Of a stretch of 64,000 bases of DNA, positions 10,130-22,976 are shown piece after piece. The position numbers and the translations under genes are program-made. This stretch comes from Ariolimax columbianus (taxonomy: Eukaryota > Mollusca > Gastropoda > Stylommatophora > Arionidae). Every line of letters starts with the position of its first letter. Positions within the stretch are counted from its first letter, which is position 1. The notes beneath the pieces were generated by a model, which was not told where the DNA came from, ran no database searches, and saw only the letters and a list, made by a program, of their open reading frames with translations. The stretch covers positions 150,725,571 through 150,789,570 of the forward strand of contig JAVGWX010000002.1 in the NCBI GenBank assembly GCA_036924085.1, read 5' to 3'.

Positions 10130-11800
10130 GTATGTCCTCTTCTTTTTGCTGTACGTCCTGCTTGTGCCTCTTAGGTCAGATTTCAAAAGGTTTCTTGATC
10201 AGGCTCTAGAATGTGCTTCGAACGCGTTGAGATTTACTGTTTCAGTTATTTCTACTAACCATCTTTTGTGTGGTCTGCCCCAAAGCTTTGTTTCAATTGT
10301 ATCTGTGTAGTAATGCTTTCTGAGGGATATCTGGTGTTTGACTTGTTACGTGGCCGAACCATTTGTTATGCTATCTCTTGATGAGGTCTAACACTGGTGT
10401 TGTATCGACTTGTCTCCTAAAATCTTCGTTTCTGATTATGTCCATTCTTGTTACTCCAAACATTCAGTGCATGCATTTCATCTCTGTTGTTACGATGTTT
10501 ATTTGTTATTTGTTTGTTAATGTCCAATTCTGGCAATGATATCACATATTGCATCTATATATGTGATAAATAGTCAAGGAGAAAGTACACATCCTTGCCG
10601 TACACGTGATCTAATATCTTTTTCCGAATACATCTCATTTGTTCTTACTGCACAATGGCTATTTAACTAATGTTGTCCACAGATGGTATTTATCCACTTG
10701 ATCGAATGCATTCTCTTGGTTTACGAAAGCAATGTGTAGTGTCTGATCGTACTCGATTGTTTTCGTCGCTAGTTGCCTGAGTGTGAATATTGCATCCGTT
10801 CAGCTACTGTTTTTCCTAAATTTCATATGTACTTCGCTAAGCTGCGGTTCTGTAATTGGGCGTAGTCTGTTTTCTACTATTTTGCATTATATTTTTCCAG
10901 TATGGCTAAGTAATGATATTCTCCTATATTTTGCAGTCTTGTATGCTGTCCTTTTTCTCCAAGTATTGTTGCCCTCTTCCAGTCTTACGGTGTTTCTTGT
11001 TTAATCCACCCTAGGTTACATCATCTGTGTAGCCAGGTATCCCTACATCTTTTGCTGGCTTGATTTGTTCGGCAGGGATGTCATCCGACACTAGTGACTT
11101 GTTTAATGGTGTAGCTTATATAGCATTTTTTACTGTACCTCTGATTCTGTTATTTCAGATTCTAGCTCTGTGGTGATTTATATGGTGATATCTTGTGCTC
11201 CCTTTATTTCTTCAGTATTTAGTAGCTCTTCGAAATATTGGTGAGATCTTTCCATAATCTTTCTTCTGTCGTGTATATCATTTTATGTTTCATCAATTAT
11301 GATTTCTGCTGTTAGGCTATAACCCTCGTCCCTGTGTTTCATTATGATTGTTTTTTAAATGCAAGAAGTATCTTAATGCATTTGTGTGGTCTGAGTTTAG
11401 ATTTTCTCAATATTCTTTCCATGATTGTGTTTTTGCCTTTTAAATTACCATCTTTCGTTGTTTTTTCGCCAATTTAATTTCAGTATAGTCTGTTGTTGAT
11501 TTGCTTTTAAATCACATTTTGTTTTTGTGTTTTATTCTAATTGCTGTTTTTACTTTGTCATTCCACCATCCTGTAATTTTTGCTTTATGCCTCTTTTCTT
11601 TACAGTTCCGTATGCTGCTCTCGCTGCTTAAGTAATAATACTCTTGAACATCATATATTCTTCTTCAACTGTTTGTGTTTCTTTTGTGAGTTTTGCAAAA
11701 CCGTCTGTTACTTTCTTTATGTAGCCCAGTGTGTCTTTATATGTTTTAATCTTTAAAACTTGATTGTTTGTCTTACTGTTTGTTGACAGTTTTGTTTTCG
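10130..11800 (-). mobile_element. Degraded RTE-like LINE, minus strand
   Basis: The minus-strand translation gives, in order, a 'SSDDIPAEQIKPAKDVG' linker, fragments of the reverse transcriptase core, and a C-terminal segment with 'QMVRPRNKSNTRYPSE' and 'FGADHTKDGWKKQLKQ' (equivalent to the G.RP..RW-type end of RTE proteins). Stops are frequent, and no catalytic box remains readable. Confidence 0.65.
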
Positions 11801-11984
11801 CTTTCTATTTTGTCTATAAATGTATGTATATAGTAGAATATACATATCGGCCCCTTTCAGTGATGATTGACAATACGATGACAAGACCTTGAAGCGCTAA
11901 ATCTCCATTTTGCACTTTAAAAAAAAATTCTCATTGCTTTGTTGTCGTTTCACTTCTCCGTGTTGCAAGAGTTTCTTTTTTTTT

Positions 11985-13620
11985 TTTACCAAGAATGACG
12001 TGTCTCTTCAGGATACATCTCCACTTGGGTCGGTCTGCAACTTTCTCTTCCCAGGATGGCAGACTCACTTCAGGGCCTTCTTGTTACGATTTCACATCTT
12101 TGAACCTTAGCTTTGGTCGACCAACTGTTCTCTTGCGAATTGACGCATGTCCAACGAGGTTATCTTTGGGTATGCGACCATCTTTCATGCAACGAACATA
12201 ACTGAGCTTTCTTTCTGCCTAAGCAGAGTGTACCTGCTTGGGATACTGATGCCAGAGTGCAACTCTGCATTTGTCACTCTTTCACTCTATGTAATTCAAG
12301 CCTGTGCTCTTGTTTGGCTCTCTTGATTGCGGATGTTTCGTAACATAATGGAGCGCGCTGACGGAACATAAAATTATACACCATGAGTTTCTGAGTTTTT
12401 GTCAAACACGCATTGTGAGGCGATCAAATTTAACAGCAGCTTTGCCAATGAAACTATCAACGTTTGGGTCTAGGAGAGGGTTTACGGTACTCCAGGAATG
12501 TGAATTGGTGCACAGCTGCCAGTTCGAAATTATGGATGAAAGGAGTCGGCATGGCATATACTACGTGTCCCAGCACATTTGTTTTGTTGAGACTTATTAT
12601 CAGAATAAAGTTATTGCATGTCTGAGGGAAGCGATCTATCACCGTCTGAACGTTTCTGCATACTGTGGATGACACTTACAGCATCATCAGCGAAAAGCAA
12701 ATCCCTGATCGTCCCTCTGTGAACTTTGTTTTGGTATTAAGTTCTACAACTAACCATCCGACATAGCGTGATGGCAGATTCCTTTATTTGCGTTACAAAA
12801 TGCATGTGTAAGTGACAGAGTAAAGAGGATTCCGATCAATGTTTTAGCCAACATGTAGCTTTGCTTAACGCCCCTGTGAACATCAAGTGGCTGTGATATG
12901 ATACATAAAGTAATTTTTTTATTATCACGTTAACATGGACCGATATTATTAGTCGTTGTAGTTTGTTTGGAAAACCTATTTTATAAACATTTTCGAAGAG
13001 TCCACTCGTGCTAATCAAAGCAATTACCTTTGTCAGATCAATAACAGCGCTGATATACGATCGCGTGCCTTTTCTCGAAGATGTCGAAAAGACAAAAAAT
13101 GTAAATCATTGATTATCTAGACCTGAATCTACACTGCGACCCTGAATACACGCGATCATCCACATTTTTTAAGTCATAGTACGATGAACCTGTTAAAGAC
13201 GTTGACTACAACACAGATCAGAGAGACACCTCGATAGTTACTACAATCACTTTTATCACCTTTGTTTTTGTATGATGTTACAATCTGTGCATCTCTCATA
13301 TCTAAGGTATAATGGCCTCTTGAACTGCGCGTCTGGTCTCAATGACTGGTGTCAATCTTTCACTTTCGTTTAAAACCTGTCATCTTATTTAATAGTTCTT
13401 CAAAATGTAGCAAGTGTAGCGTTATGTAAGCCATTTCGGAGATGTCAGGTCACTCTAACAGTGTACTATGATGCGGGATATTGAGAGTATCCTCTATAGC
13501 CATATTAAATCTCTTGATCAGCGCAGTGTCAGTGAGTGGCTTGCCTTTGTTTCTAGTGTAGAGAAACTTTCTTTGCTGCAATTTGATTTTACAGTAATTC
13601 AATGAATTATCCGTGTCCCG
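11985..13620 (-). mobile_element. LINE reverse transcriptase, 3' half, minus strand
   Basis: From about 13400 downward the minus strand reads 'KRSDCSNYRGVSLICV', an 'NDLHFLSFRHLREK' segment, then a decayed catalytic region. After that come 'NNFILIISLNKTNVLG' and 'ELAAVHQFTFLEYRK', and finally 'KVQRCEIVTRRP' and 'VADRPKWRC' (compare the K..DR..W motif of this LINE group). It is the same broad group as 18930-22690 and 59850-61640. It is inactivated by frameshifts. Confidence 0.75.
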
Positions 13621-13659
13621 TGAGGATCACTTACTTTAGGAGAGATGTTTAGACAAAAA

Positions 13660-13790
13660 TTAGATCCAGCTGAAACATACACATATATACATACATATAT
13701 ACACGCACACGCACGCATGCACGCACTCACATACGCACCACACACACACACACATACACACATACAATAATACATACATACATACAAACA

Positions 13791-13821
<31 letters not shown>

Positions 13822-13824
13822 GTA
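13660..13824. repeat. (ACAT)n / (ACAC)n microsatellite
   Basis: Mixed acat, acac and cgcac repeats run from about 13676 to 13820 and end in a long pure CATA run. The minus-strand ORF across it (YVCMYVCMYV runs) is an artefact. Confidence 0.95.
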
Positions 13825-14955
13825 GCAGAGTCCAGGTTTCCACTATCTGAAATGTTACCACACTCATCAACATCATTCACGACCACACACAGTAAATACC
13901 ATAGCACACAGCAGATGGCATATGTATTGTATCATACTCGTACAACAACTATAGAAATGAGTGCAATGAAATTACAAACAAACTTTGAAATACAATCTTA
14001 TCTAAATAGATACTCGGGATTTATAAGCATAAGGTATTGATGTTGATCCCAACTAGTCTAACCCAGTTCTAGCCGCACATTCCCCTCCCCTTATTTTCAT
14101 CCTCAACATACTCTCAAAAACTCGTCCTCACGTTCGTACTATGTGAAACTCAAATCCCCTCAGGCGGGTCATCTGGACATAATACATTCAATATATTCAA
14201 GAAATACTCACATATGTTCACACACTCAATCGATCTGCGTATACACACGCTCTGGAACATACATCGTTTCCTCGGTGTCTATACACACCACACACACATC
14301 CAGATCCTTGCTAGTCGATCTGTCCACTTGCGTAACTCTTCAGAACACACCTCGTTCGCAAGGTGTCCTGCACGCATAACACACATTCAGAGTATCTCTA
14401 GACACAGGGCACCCAACACACACCTTATAGAGCGACTGGCAAAGACTCGAATGTTATACTAGTTCTGCGACCCTGTTCTCGCACATTCGTAAAAAAGCCT
14501 ATCAGTCACTCTTCGATTAAATCCGTGAGCTAAACAGACCCCTAGCTAAATTCTCAGTCTCTCGCTCTCTCCATGGTTAGTCTGCTTGAGACAAACTTTG
14601 TCTAGTACTTTATAGTCTCAAGCATTATCAGAGCTATCCAATGGATCTCTGGGGGATGTCTTGACTCCATTCAGCTTCCATTGGCACGCATCGCTCTCCT
14701 GTCACTCAAATATCGCAGCAAGCTCCGCTGCCCTATTGTCTGTCACTCCTCCTCCACTACCGAAATTGGAACGCCAGTGGTCAGTTACCTGTAAACACAT
14801 TCTTTCCCCCAACCCCGTTTTCCTTTGTTGAGACGGTAAGTGACCTTGGCGTAGTGTCCAGACGGAGAGTGACCTTGGCACACATTCAGGTACCTTTGTT
14901 CTCAGAATCACCGACCACATCACCCCTGCCTTAAACGCTGATGCTGGGGCTTGAA
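13825..14955. other. GC-richer unassigned stretch
   Basis: This ~1.1 kb is less AT-rich than its surroundings and repeats 'agtgaccttgg'-type blocks at about 14841-14852 and 14868-14879. It holds no recognisable protein domain, terminal inverted repeat or exon. It could be decayed transposon or LTR sequence, but I have no proof. Confidence 0.35.
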
Positions 14956-14959
14956 CTGT

Positions 14960-14960
14960 T

Positions 14961-15011
<51 letters not shown>

Positions 15012-15256
15012 CACACACACACCACACATACACGCGCACACGCACGCGTTTGCACGCACACATACACGGACAGACAGATACACATATACACACACATACA
15101 CACATACACATACACACACATACACACACATACCCACATATAGACACACATACACACACATACACATACACATATACACATACACATACACACATATACA
15201 AATTCACACATACATCATCATACACATACACATACACACACACATACATACATACG
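14960..15256. repeat. ~300-bp CA/CATA/CACACATA microsatellite
   Basis: The tract begins with CATA units, passes through (CA)n, and continues as mixed acacat and atacac units up to about 15256. All six frames across it look open in places (YTHTHTH or VCVCVC peptides), which are artefacts. It lies 285 bp upstream of the CUB1 second exon. Confidence 0.97.
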
Positions 15257-15541
15257 TCCGGGTGTACTAAGAAAATGTCAACATTATAAACAAGGATTTT
15301 CTCACTTTTAGTTAACGCTTCAAATGGACTTTTTTTCAACATAATTCTTTGTAAACATAAACATTCAAATTTGCCGTGTAAAGTACTTGAATGAAATGAG
15401 AAACGTCCTGTATGGAACATGTATAACACTAATGCACACTTGTTTTGTTAATTTAGATTGATGTTTTTACTTTTTGCATGCGAGTGATAATCTTCCATTT
15501 GTTCATCTATATGCTATTTATCGACCATCGAATTGTCTTAG

Positions 15542-15762
15542 GTTCAATTCGATTGACATAGAAGACAGTGGAAATGGAAGATGTATGGATTATGTGGTAC
15601 TCCATGATGGACCAAGTCGACAGGATCCTATCATTTCGGGCGATCTGTGTACACCCAACTCAGAGCTACAGTACCGTTCCCGTGGCAACCAAATGCTGGT
15701 TTTCTTCTATTCTGACTACACATTTCATAGAAGTGGATTCAGCGCCTCCTACAAGACAGTTG
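15542..15762 (+). CDS. CUB-EGF protein gene, exon B: second half of CUB1
   Basis: A 221-bp exon in phase 2, bounded by ..cttag acceptor and gtaata donor, that joins exactly in frame to the exon ending at 3300. It reads RFNSIDIED, GRCMDYVVLHDG, DLCTPN, then FFYSDYTFHRSGFSASY. The two cysteines are the C3-C4 pair of CUB domains. Acidic residues in the IDIED, MDYV and SDY blocks fit the calcium site of Ca-binding CUB domains. The completed domain is 116 residues. It leaves in phase 1 toward the EGF exon at 18209. Confidence 0.95.
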
Positions 15763-16109
15763 GTAATATATCATTATATGTGTCAATGATATGTCGAACA
15801 AACCACAGTGTAACTGGGACTAATCTTTAGATAATATATTCGTGGATTTGTAAATTTTAAAATACCAATCCTGTAAGTAGCAAAGAAATAATTACTCAAC
15901 TTTGCAAATAAACAATAGTCATAGCAGTACTAAGACACAGACATATTAAGGCACTACGTTTTTACAGTGTGAATGACAACTGATAGACCTATGGTTATTC
16001 AAAAATAATATTTATCAAGTACAGACTTAACGCATTCCGTTCTCCGGACTACGTCCTGCTACTTGCAAATCCCTGCTCGTTGCTTGGTAACCGGAGATTG
16101 AGAACGAAC
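15763..16109. other. Intron sequence after CUB1
   Basis: AT-rich, with no repeat family recognised. Confidence 0.4.
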
Positions 16110-16173
16110 GCAAAAGAAAGAAAATAAAAGTATCCCTATATCTAATTTGGGGTATTATTTCTGTAGTTTTCTG
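16110..16173. repeat. Left member of a direct repeat flanking an RTE LINE
   Basis: A 64-bp block (gcaaaagaaag ... gtagttttct) recurs at 17727-17788 in the same orientation with about 85% identity by eye. The two copies bracket an RTE relic. Confidence 0.75.
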
Positions 16174-16179
16174 TTAATG

Positions 16180-17450
16180 CAAAAATTTCAGAACAATAAG
16201 ACTGATATCACATGCTTCAAATTGCTCCTGGCAATAATCAGAAAGCGAATAACAAGCCACCTACATGGGCTGCTGAAAGATAATCAATTTGGGTTAAGAA
16301 GAGGATCAGGCACACGAAAGGCAATTGACACATTGAAGTTCCTTGCGGAGAAAATGATAGATCGGGAAAGACATATATACATCTGCTTCGTAGATTATGA
16401 GAAGGCGTTTGATAGTATCCTGGAAGAGGCTTTTTTAAATCCTCAAACATACCGAAATTGAAGAACCAGTTCCCCTTTATACAAACCAAAAGGCCATCAT
16501 ATCATTAAGAGAAGGGACCACGGGCGCGGTATCTAAAAGAAAGGGACTAAGACAGGGATGTCCACTTTCACCTGGACTGTTCAATGCGTATTCAGAGGTG
16601 ATGATGTCTGAAGCAATGAAGAAATGCAGTATGGGGGTAAAGGTAAAGGGCAAACAACTGGAGGCAATAAAATACGCTGATGACCAAGCCAATATAGCAG
16701 AGACGGAGAAGGATCTACAAAAAATGGACAATTAAATTAGTAGCACTGTAGATATCTGTGGCATGAAAGTGAACATAGAGAAGACAAAGCCAATGATCAA
16801 TGCCAAAGAACCAACTAGTGTAAGAGCAACCATTCAAGGGAAAGAAGTCGAGCAGGTATTCCAATTCCCATATCTTGGTCAAACTATAACAGAAGATGCA
16901 CGGTGCTGTAGAGAAATACGATCTAGAATTGTAATAGCAAATAAAATGTTAAATGAAAAACAAGGAATCCTTACATCCAATAACATTAGTATGTTTCTAA
17001 GAAAAAGAATCTTATACACAGATGTTTGGACTATGGCAATGTATGGCTCTGAAACATGGACTAAAAAATAAAAGAGAGGAACAATGCTTGGATTCTTTTG
17101 AGATGTGTTGTGGTGTTACCGAAAGATGGAAAGAGTGAGCTGGACCGAGAAGAAATAAAATTAAAAGTATTGGCGGATATGGGAGAAAAGAGAAAGTTGA
17201 TACGGAGAATAACAAGAAACCGACTTGGCTGGTTGGGACATAATCTATGGAGTGAGGGGCCAGTCAAAAATGTCTTGGATGACATTATGCAGGAAAGGAG
17301 AGAAAGGGGAAGATCTAGAAATACTTTTTTTTGTCTCACGCTTGCGGAGATATGGGTGTGAAGACGTATGCTGAGCTGAAGACGGCTGCAGAGAACAGGC
17401 AGAAATGGAAGGACAACATCCATGAGCTTGTTGACCAGTCCTAGGACTAA
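16180..17450 (+). mobile_element. RTE-like LINE reverse transcriptase relic
   Basis: The + strand reads 'RKRITSHLHGLLKDNQFG', 'TRKAIDTLKFLAEKM', then 'HIYICFVDYEKAFDS' with the first catalytic aspartate (FVDYEKAFD). Next come a GLRQGCPLSPGLFNAY region, an ADDQA box in place of ADD(T/L), and 'VEQVFQFPYLGQTITEDA'. A frame change follows, then 'LGWLGHNLWSEGPVKNVL' and a terminal 'KTYAELKTAAENRQKW'. No endonuclease is left. The copy at 38849-40440 is of the same subfamily. Confidence 0.88.
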
Positions 17451-18208
17451 ATGACCTGATAATGACAGACTTAAAATCAGGAATAGAAATAAAAAGCTGA
17501 AACTATATAAATGGAGCTAATTAAACAACAAATAATGTGATATATGTAATACTAATACATGACATACATTTAAATAAAGACATAATGATAATAGACTACC
17601 ATTTTTTTATTACACATATTATATTTTAGGAAGTAATCATATGCTTCTAAACCAAATTCTTATGATTATTACTTCTTTGGTTCCATATAATATCGTTGGC
17701 CTTTTATATTTTGCCTTTTATATTTCGCAAATGAAAGAAAAAAAAGTATTCCTGTATCTAATTTGAAGTATTGTTTCTGTAGTTTTCTTTAAAACCCAAG
17801 AAAGACTGTATCATACATAGCAAGTGATTGAGTGTGTGAATAGCTGGGTGTGAAATGCAATAAGTTCTGCCGAAGCAGGCTTAGAAATCACTGTTAGCAG
17901 CTTCTTACAATGTGCACTCGGTATGATAAGAGCCCTATTCATATAGCTTTCACATATAAAGTCTCTGCAGATGGAATCTCTCACAGTAAATCTCTATTCA
18001 AAGAGACGAGATGTGTTATTCTCTTCTGTGTTGTGGTCTGCCCTTTAGAAAAGACAATTGGTCATAAGAAGGTTGTCATCTTCACTATTCTACATTTGTG
18101 CCTACTAGAATTTAACCGTGAATATTTATACCTTACATTCTGGTTTTTCTGCAACTCAGTTTTTTCATTGAAATACAGCAACTGAATGTAATTTCTTTTT
18201 GTGTCTAG
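17450..18208. other. AT-rich intron before first EGF exon
   Basis: Contains the right copy of the direct repeat (17727-17788). Nothing else is recognised. Confidence 0.5.
17727..17788. repeat. Right member of direct repeat flanking the RTE relic
   Basis: Pairs with 16110-16173. Both share tctaattt, a tatt.tttctgtagttttct block and the A/G-rich start. Confidence 0.75.
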
Positions 18209-18472
18209 ACTGTGCACCTTTCACATACGGCAGGGATGTGTGCGATAAAGGCTGCACTTGTGTACAAGACAACACGATGTACTGTAACAGTGTCAATAGT
18301 ACCTGTGCATGTAAGGCTGGATGGACTTCTAGCGACTGCTCACTGGACATCAATGAATGCTTGAAACCATACATGTGCTCAGACCTGTACTCGACCTGCC
18401 TGAATGTTCCAGGTAGTTACAATTGTCCTTGCAGGGATGGGATGGTGCTAAACTCTACAGGACATTGTGAAG
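18209..18472 (+). CDS. CUB-EGF protein gene, exon C: 8-Cys EGF + Ca-EGF
   Basis: A 264-bp, phase 1-1 exon (acceptor gtgtctag, donor gtaact). The first ~44 residues have eight cysteines and a KAGWTSSDCS end, the pattern of laminin/MEGF-type EGF repeats. The second half opens with DINEC and holds CLNVPGSYNCPC. The first is the calcium-binding consensus, and the second matches the Asn/Asp beta-hydroxylation pattern (Cx[DN]xxxx[FY]xCxC). N-glycosylation sequons occur in both halves (NSTC and NSTG). It follows CUB1 directly, and its partner exons at 30111 and 56875 repeat the same layout. Confidence 0.95.
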
Positions 18473-18929
18473 GTAACTCAGTGAATCATTCATTTAGGTA
18501 TTTGTAGTTTATCTTTTTGTTTAATTGACAAAAATGACAATATACACAACTGCACATTATGACATGATACACAACTAAGATTATCATATCCAGACTGAAG
18601 ACTTTCATCAAATTACATGTATGTTTCTGTCACATACTTCGCGCCTTTGTCAACTTTTATATTTGTCCATTACATTTTGCCTTCATTAATTTATGTCTCT
18701 GTCACATATTTCGTGCCTTCATCAACGTATATCACTGCCACATACTGTGTCATAAAGTAAGTTGCAAAAACAGATAGAGCGTGTGAGTAACAGAGTGATA
18801 GAATGCTCACATTTTACAACATGTCTTACTTGTCGCTTTTATTGACATGCAGTATTTGACCCAACTGTGAATGGTTCCTGACTTATTGCTAGAGAAGGAA
18901 AGTCATTTATTCAGGGAACTGGCCTAATT
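18473..18929. other. Intron, short degenerate repeats
   Basis: Two related blocks, 'tctgtcacatacttcgcgcc' near 18625 and 'tctgtcacatatttcgtgcc' near 18699, with a third partial one near 18732, suggest a very degenerate tandem repeat of about 75 bp. No coding potential is visible. Confidence 0.5.
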
Positions 18930-21735
18930 ATTAGCTAAGGTGCAGTTCAATGACTCCACTGTCGTGTGGAAACCTCGGGAGAGGGTAGGGTTACGGGAGT
19001 AAATCCAAACAGAAAATCCCGGAGTGGTAGCATCTAAGGCAGATGGTAACAAAATTGCGAAATCATTCCGGCAGTCCTGCAGCTGAGCTGGTGCCAAACT
19101 GTCATGCTTTGCATTCCTTTAGATTACACCAGTGTTGCTGAGAGGGGGATCCTGCAGTTTGGGCAGCCCAGGGTCTCCATATGTATAGCCCAGGCTTGCG
19201 CCCTGAAGAGGCTACTCCTGTCTCGCTCTTGAGTTAGGACACAACACGGAAGCTGGCAGTCTACGGTAAATAAGTCCCACCTAATTGGCATGAGGAAGGG
19301 GAGCCACGGATGAGCTTCGATGGTGGAAGGGATCATCGCATCACATTGCTCGACTACTGCCCGCCTTAACCGGGTAGCCCCCGGGCAGCCCCGGTCAGTA
19401 GGGTGTCCACTCGCCAACGTCTGCCTGCTCCAGTTGGTGAATGGTGTTTAGAACATGCATGACAAGCGGATGTTAATTTAGCACCAAACAAAACTAAAAT
19501 TAAATTTTTTTAAACAGTCTCCAGCTCTTCAATTTGCATTTGTATTATGTGTACAGGCATCTCCAGTGATCTTCGAGAGGTTGGAGATGCCAGAGAAACA
19601 GCCATCACTGATAGAGAGCTCTCTCGATTGAATGTGGTCATAGCTGCCATACAGGAGACCAGACTTCATCTAGTGGCTCACTAATCTAGAAAAACCACAC
19701 TTTTTTCTAGAAGGGTCGTGAACCTGAGCATTCATTATAGCATGGTGTGGGATTTGCTATTAAAAACATACTTATGACCTCAGTTGATCCTCCTTCGGAG
19801 GGCTCTGAGAGGTTACTGACCATTCACCTCTTCACCGCTACAGTCCCTGTTAATATCCTTAGCGTCTATGACCCAACCCTGACATCTCAGGAAGAAGCGA
19901 AGTATCAATTCTATGGCCAGCTGGAGGAAATGATCAATAACAGCCTCAGGGAAGAAGCACTCATCATTCTCAGCGACTTTAATGCTAAAGTAGGTGGGGA
20001 CTACATATCATGGCCAAACTGCCTCGACATCATGGTATTATCAGGATTAATTACAGTGGTCAGAGGTTGCTAGAGCTGTGCACTCAACAAGACTTATGTA
20101 TCACAAATACTTTCTTCAAGGGAAGGCTGCAACACAAAGTGTCCTGGAAACATCAAAGGTCACATCGATGGCATCAAATCGACTTGTTTGTCACCAGACG
20201 TTCAGCAATAAACATGGTCCTCTCCACTAGAAGCTATCACAGTGCAGACTGTGACTCTGACCTTGCTCTTGTATGCGGCAGGATACGCTTGCAGAGTGGC
20301 ACAATATTCCGCTCCAAACAGATGGCGCATCCCCGCATCAACGCTGCGCAGATGGTGATTCCTTTCAAGGCGGAGAGGTTTGTGTCTGACCTGAATATTC
20401 TCTTCAGGGAGGATCTGAGTGTGACGTCACAGCTAAGTGTAACATTATGATAGATGCCGTTTATAATCCAGCATTAGCTACGTTTGGCATGAGTGAACGG
20501 GCTAATCCCGTTTGGTACAATGCACATCTCGCAAGATTGGAGCCAGTAATTGAGGCCAAGCGGGAAGCTTTCATCAATTATTAAAAATGCTCAAATGAGA
20601 GGACGCTTGCTGCCCTCATGAAGGTCCGAAGCTCCAATCACCGAACCGCTAGACAATGCGCGAATGTGTACTTTCAGAAACTGTGTGAAGAAATTCAACT
20701 AAATGCAGAGACGGGAAATATCCAGGGCATGTAATAAGGCATAAAGATGACACTGGACACTACTGAGAGATGTGCTGCCCCCTGAAATCTCTTACAGGTA
20801 CGAGAATCATGGACGTGACCAGCAGATGGCCAGATGGGTGGAGCACTACTCTGAGCTCTACACTATGGAAACGGTGGTAAATGGTGAGGCCTGGTGCGGG
20901 CTATAGGTCCTGCACATTATGGAGGAACTTGACAGACCACCTATCCTGGATGAGCTTGATACGGCTGTCAACTACCTCTCAAGTGGCAAAGCACCAGGGA
21001 AAATGGTATCTCACCAGAAGACATCAAATTCGGGAAATCAGAACTAGCTCAGCCGATGTTTGATCTTCTATGTCTCTCTGGGGAGAGGGGGGAGGGGAGG
21101 TGCAGTCTCCTAAGCTATGCGTGACGCAATCATTGTGACTATTTATAAAAACAAAAGGGTACTACGATAATTATTGAGGAATCTCGTTCCTGAGCGTTGT
21201 AGACAAAGTTTACGCCCTCATGCTACTAAACAGGTTGAGACTGCTCGCGGACAGGGTGTACCTAGAATCCCAGTTTGGCTTTAGAGTAGGTAGATCAACA
21301 ACGGATATGATTTCTCGCTTCCCCAAATCCAGGATAAGTGCAAAGAACAAGACCAGCCGCTCTTTATGATGTTTCTAGACGTCACCAAGGCCATCGACTT
21401 GGTTAGTAGAAAGTGTTTATTCGAACTCCTAGAGAAGACCTACTCCCAAAAACTGCGTAGCATGATAATTTCTTTTCACATTGATATGAAGGGCACAGTT
21501 CTATTCGACAGATCAGCTTCAAACTCGTTTCCCATAAAGTGTGGAGTAAAGCAGGGATGTGTGCTCGCGCAGACCCTCTATCTTCTCCATGCTCATATCC
21601 TACGCTTATGGCACATCTGTGGGCGGTATTTATCTGCACACTAGGTCAGATGGGCGGCTGTTTAACCGAGGACCAAGGTGGGGACGGTGCTCATTAGGGA
21701 GATACTATTGGCAAAGATGGCGCCCTAACTGGCTG
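18930..21735 (+). mobile_element. LINE with 5' region, endonuclease and RT relic
   Basis: A GC-richer 5' region (18930-19450) is followed by AP-endonuclease text: 'VVIAAIQETRLH' near 19640, 'VNILSVYDPTLTSQEEAK' and 'EALIILSDFNAKVG' (the SDFNA motif), then 'QLELCTQQDLCITNTFF'-type text and 'HRWHQIDLFVTRRSA' with 'RSYHSADCDSDLALV'. Reverse transcriptase fragments follow: 'GFRVGRST'-type text, FLDVTKAIDLVSRK and VKQGCVLAQTLY. The YADD part is missing or decayed near 21735. There are multiple stops and frame shifts. It is the best-preserved 5' portion of its group here. Confidence 0.85.
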
Positions 21736-22399
21736 CGAGTCTACATTTCTCTACTGTTTTGGATCATTATGGATGCCGCCAGACCACGGATTTGCCTGGA
21801 ATTCACACTAGTCGACGACTTACACTTGTGTTCACGGAAACGTGGTGTTGTTTTCCGTCGGGACTTGTTATTTCGTTCTTTTTTTGTGATTTCTTCCATC
21901 CGTTTATCCTGGTCTGGACGCCGGCTGAATCAGTGAATGGAACTACGCTTAAACCAGTTATACCTCTGTCGTGTTTCACGGGTTAGTTCTGCCGGTTCAA
22001 CTTCACGAATTTGGCGTGTGGGAATTTTAGATGCTACTGTGATGAGCTGAATTCAGCTGGGGAGAGATGCCAGACTCACTCACACGCTGAGTGTTGTCCA
22101 TACGACCTCTCTTGGTTATCGAAAAGGCACGACAAACTGCGTTAGATGCCTTCCCACCTTTCTACCCTGCGGGTTACATGTTTACGGAAAGGCTTCGGTG
22201 GTAACCCTGAGACAAAATCTGCATCCTATGCTATCTTCAGTCGTCTCGATGAATGTCTTGCCACTGGCAAAAGGTAGCTTAGGCTCTGTGAGTGAGGTTG
22301 ACAAAAGGCGCAGTTTCTTCCTCACTTTAATCCAAATCTCCGCGCAAGTCACCCATTTCAGCGACATGAAGTCATGCGACATCCCATCCGAGAGTTAGG
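21736..22399. other. Unassigned segment between LINE pieces
   Basis: After the reverse transcriptase text stops at about 21735 the sequence does not follow the expected LINE order. Open frames (such as 21759-21986) show no domain. It may be an insertion or rearranged LINE sequence. Confidence 0.35.
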
Positions 22400-22690
22400 A
22401 AGAAGTTGCTCAGGATCAAGCTATCTGGAGACAGTCGGATGGGTCATATTGGCTGCTAACGCTCTTAGATGTCTTCTAGCTGCAGAGAAAAGAGAAACTG
22501 AAGAGATCAAGGAACAGCTAGGCAAGCCAGCTTTCTCAGTATGGTTGTACTTTCTGGGGCAGAAACTGTCACTCGCAGATCGATCTATACAACCATAACA
22601 GACAGTGTCGAAATACAGAAGACTTAGCCGGACAAACGTGCAGGGCGCTACGCGCATGGTCTATAGAGACTGAGACGCCTATGCATAAAT
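22400..22690 (+). mobile_element. LINE C-terminal Cys/His segment
   Basis: In one frame the region reads 'LLAAEKRETEEIKEQLG', then a FWGRNCHSRIDLYNHNRQCR segment, like the C/H-rich C-terminal end seen in this LINE group. It is probably the 3' end of the element at 18930-21735, separated by about 660 bp. Confidence 0.55.
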
Positions 22691-22976
22691 TAATTAGTAC
22701 AATAAAATCTCTAATACGTCCTCACTGACAGCAGTGTTTGCTATGGAACATATTTACATTTAAAAAATAACAAATGCTGATACTGTGTGGTAACACATTT
22801 GACAACAACGAATACAGCAGGAGAAAAGGGAAATTGGGTATTGATGGGCAAAGCAAATACTAAGCAGAAAATATAGCATTTAAGCCTGAGTTTCTTTTAT
22901 TTGAGCCCACAGCTGAAGATGGTAATGGGTGGATGGTATTGAATATCTAGAAAACACCAGTGGAGAAGAAAGCTAA
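22691..22976. other. Non-coding spacer
   Basis: No recognised feature. Confidence 0.4.

Noticed and set aside
13825..14955. LTR or viral sequence
   Set aside because: The GC shift and repeated agtgacc blocks were suggestive, but I found no paired terminal repeats, primer site, or gag/pol text.
14931..15429. Long frames rich in VCVCVC or HTHTHT
   Set aside because: They are translations of CA/CATA microsatellite DNA. The same applies to frames at 13599-13907, 38338-38758, 2322-2694 and 1891-2136.
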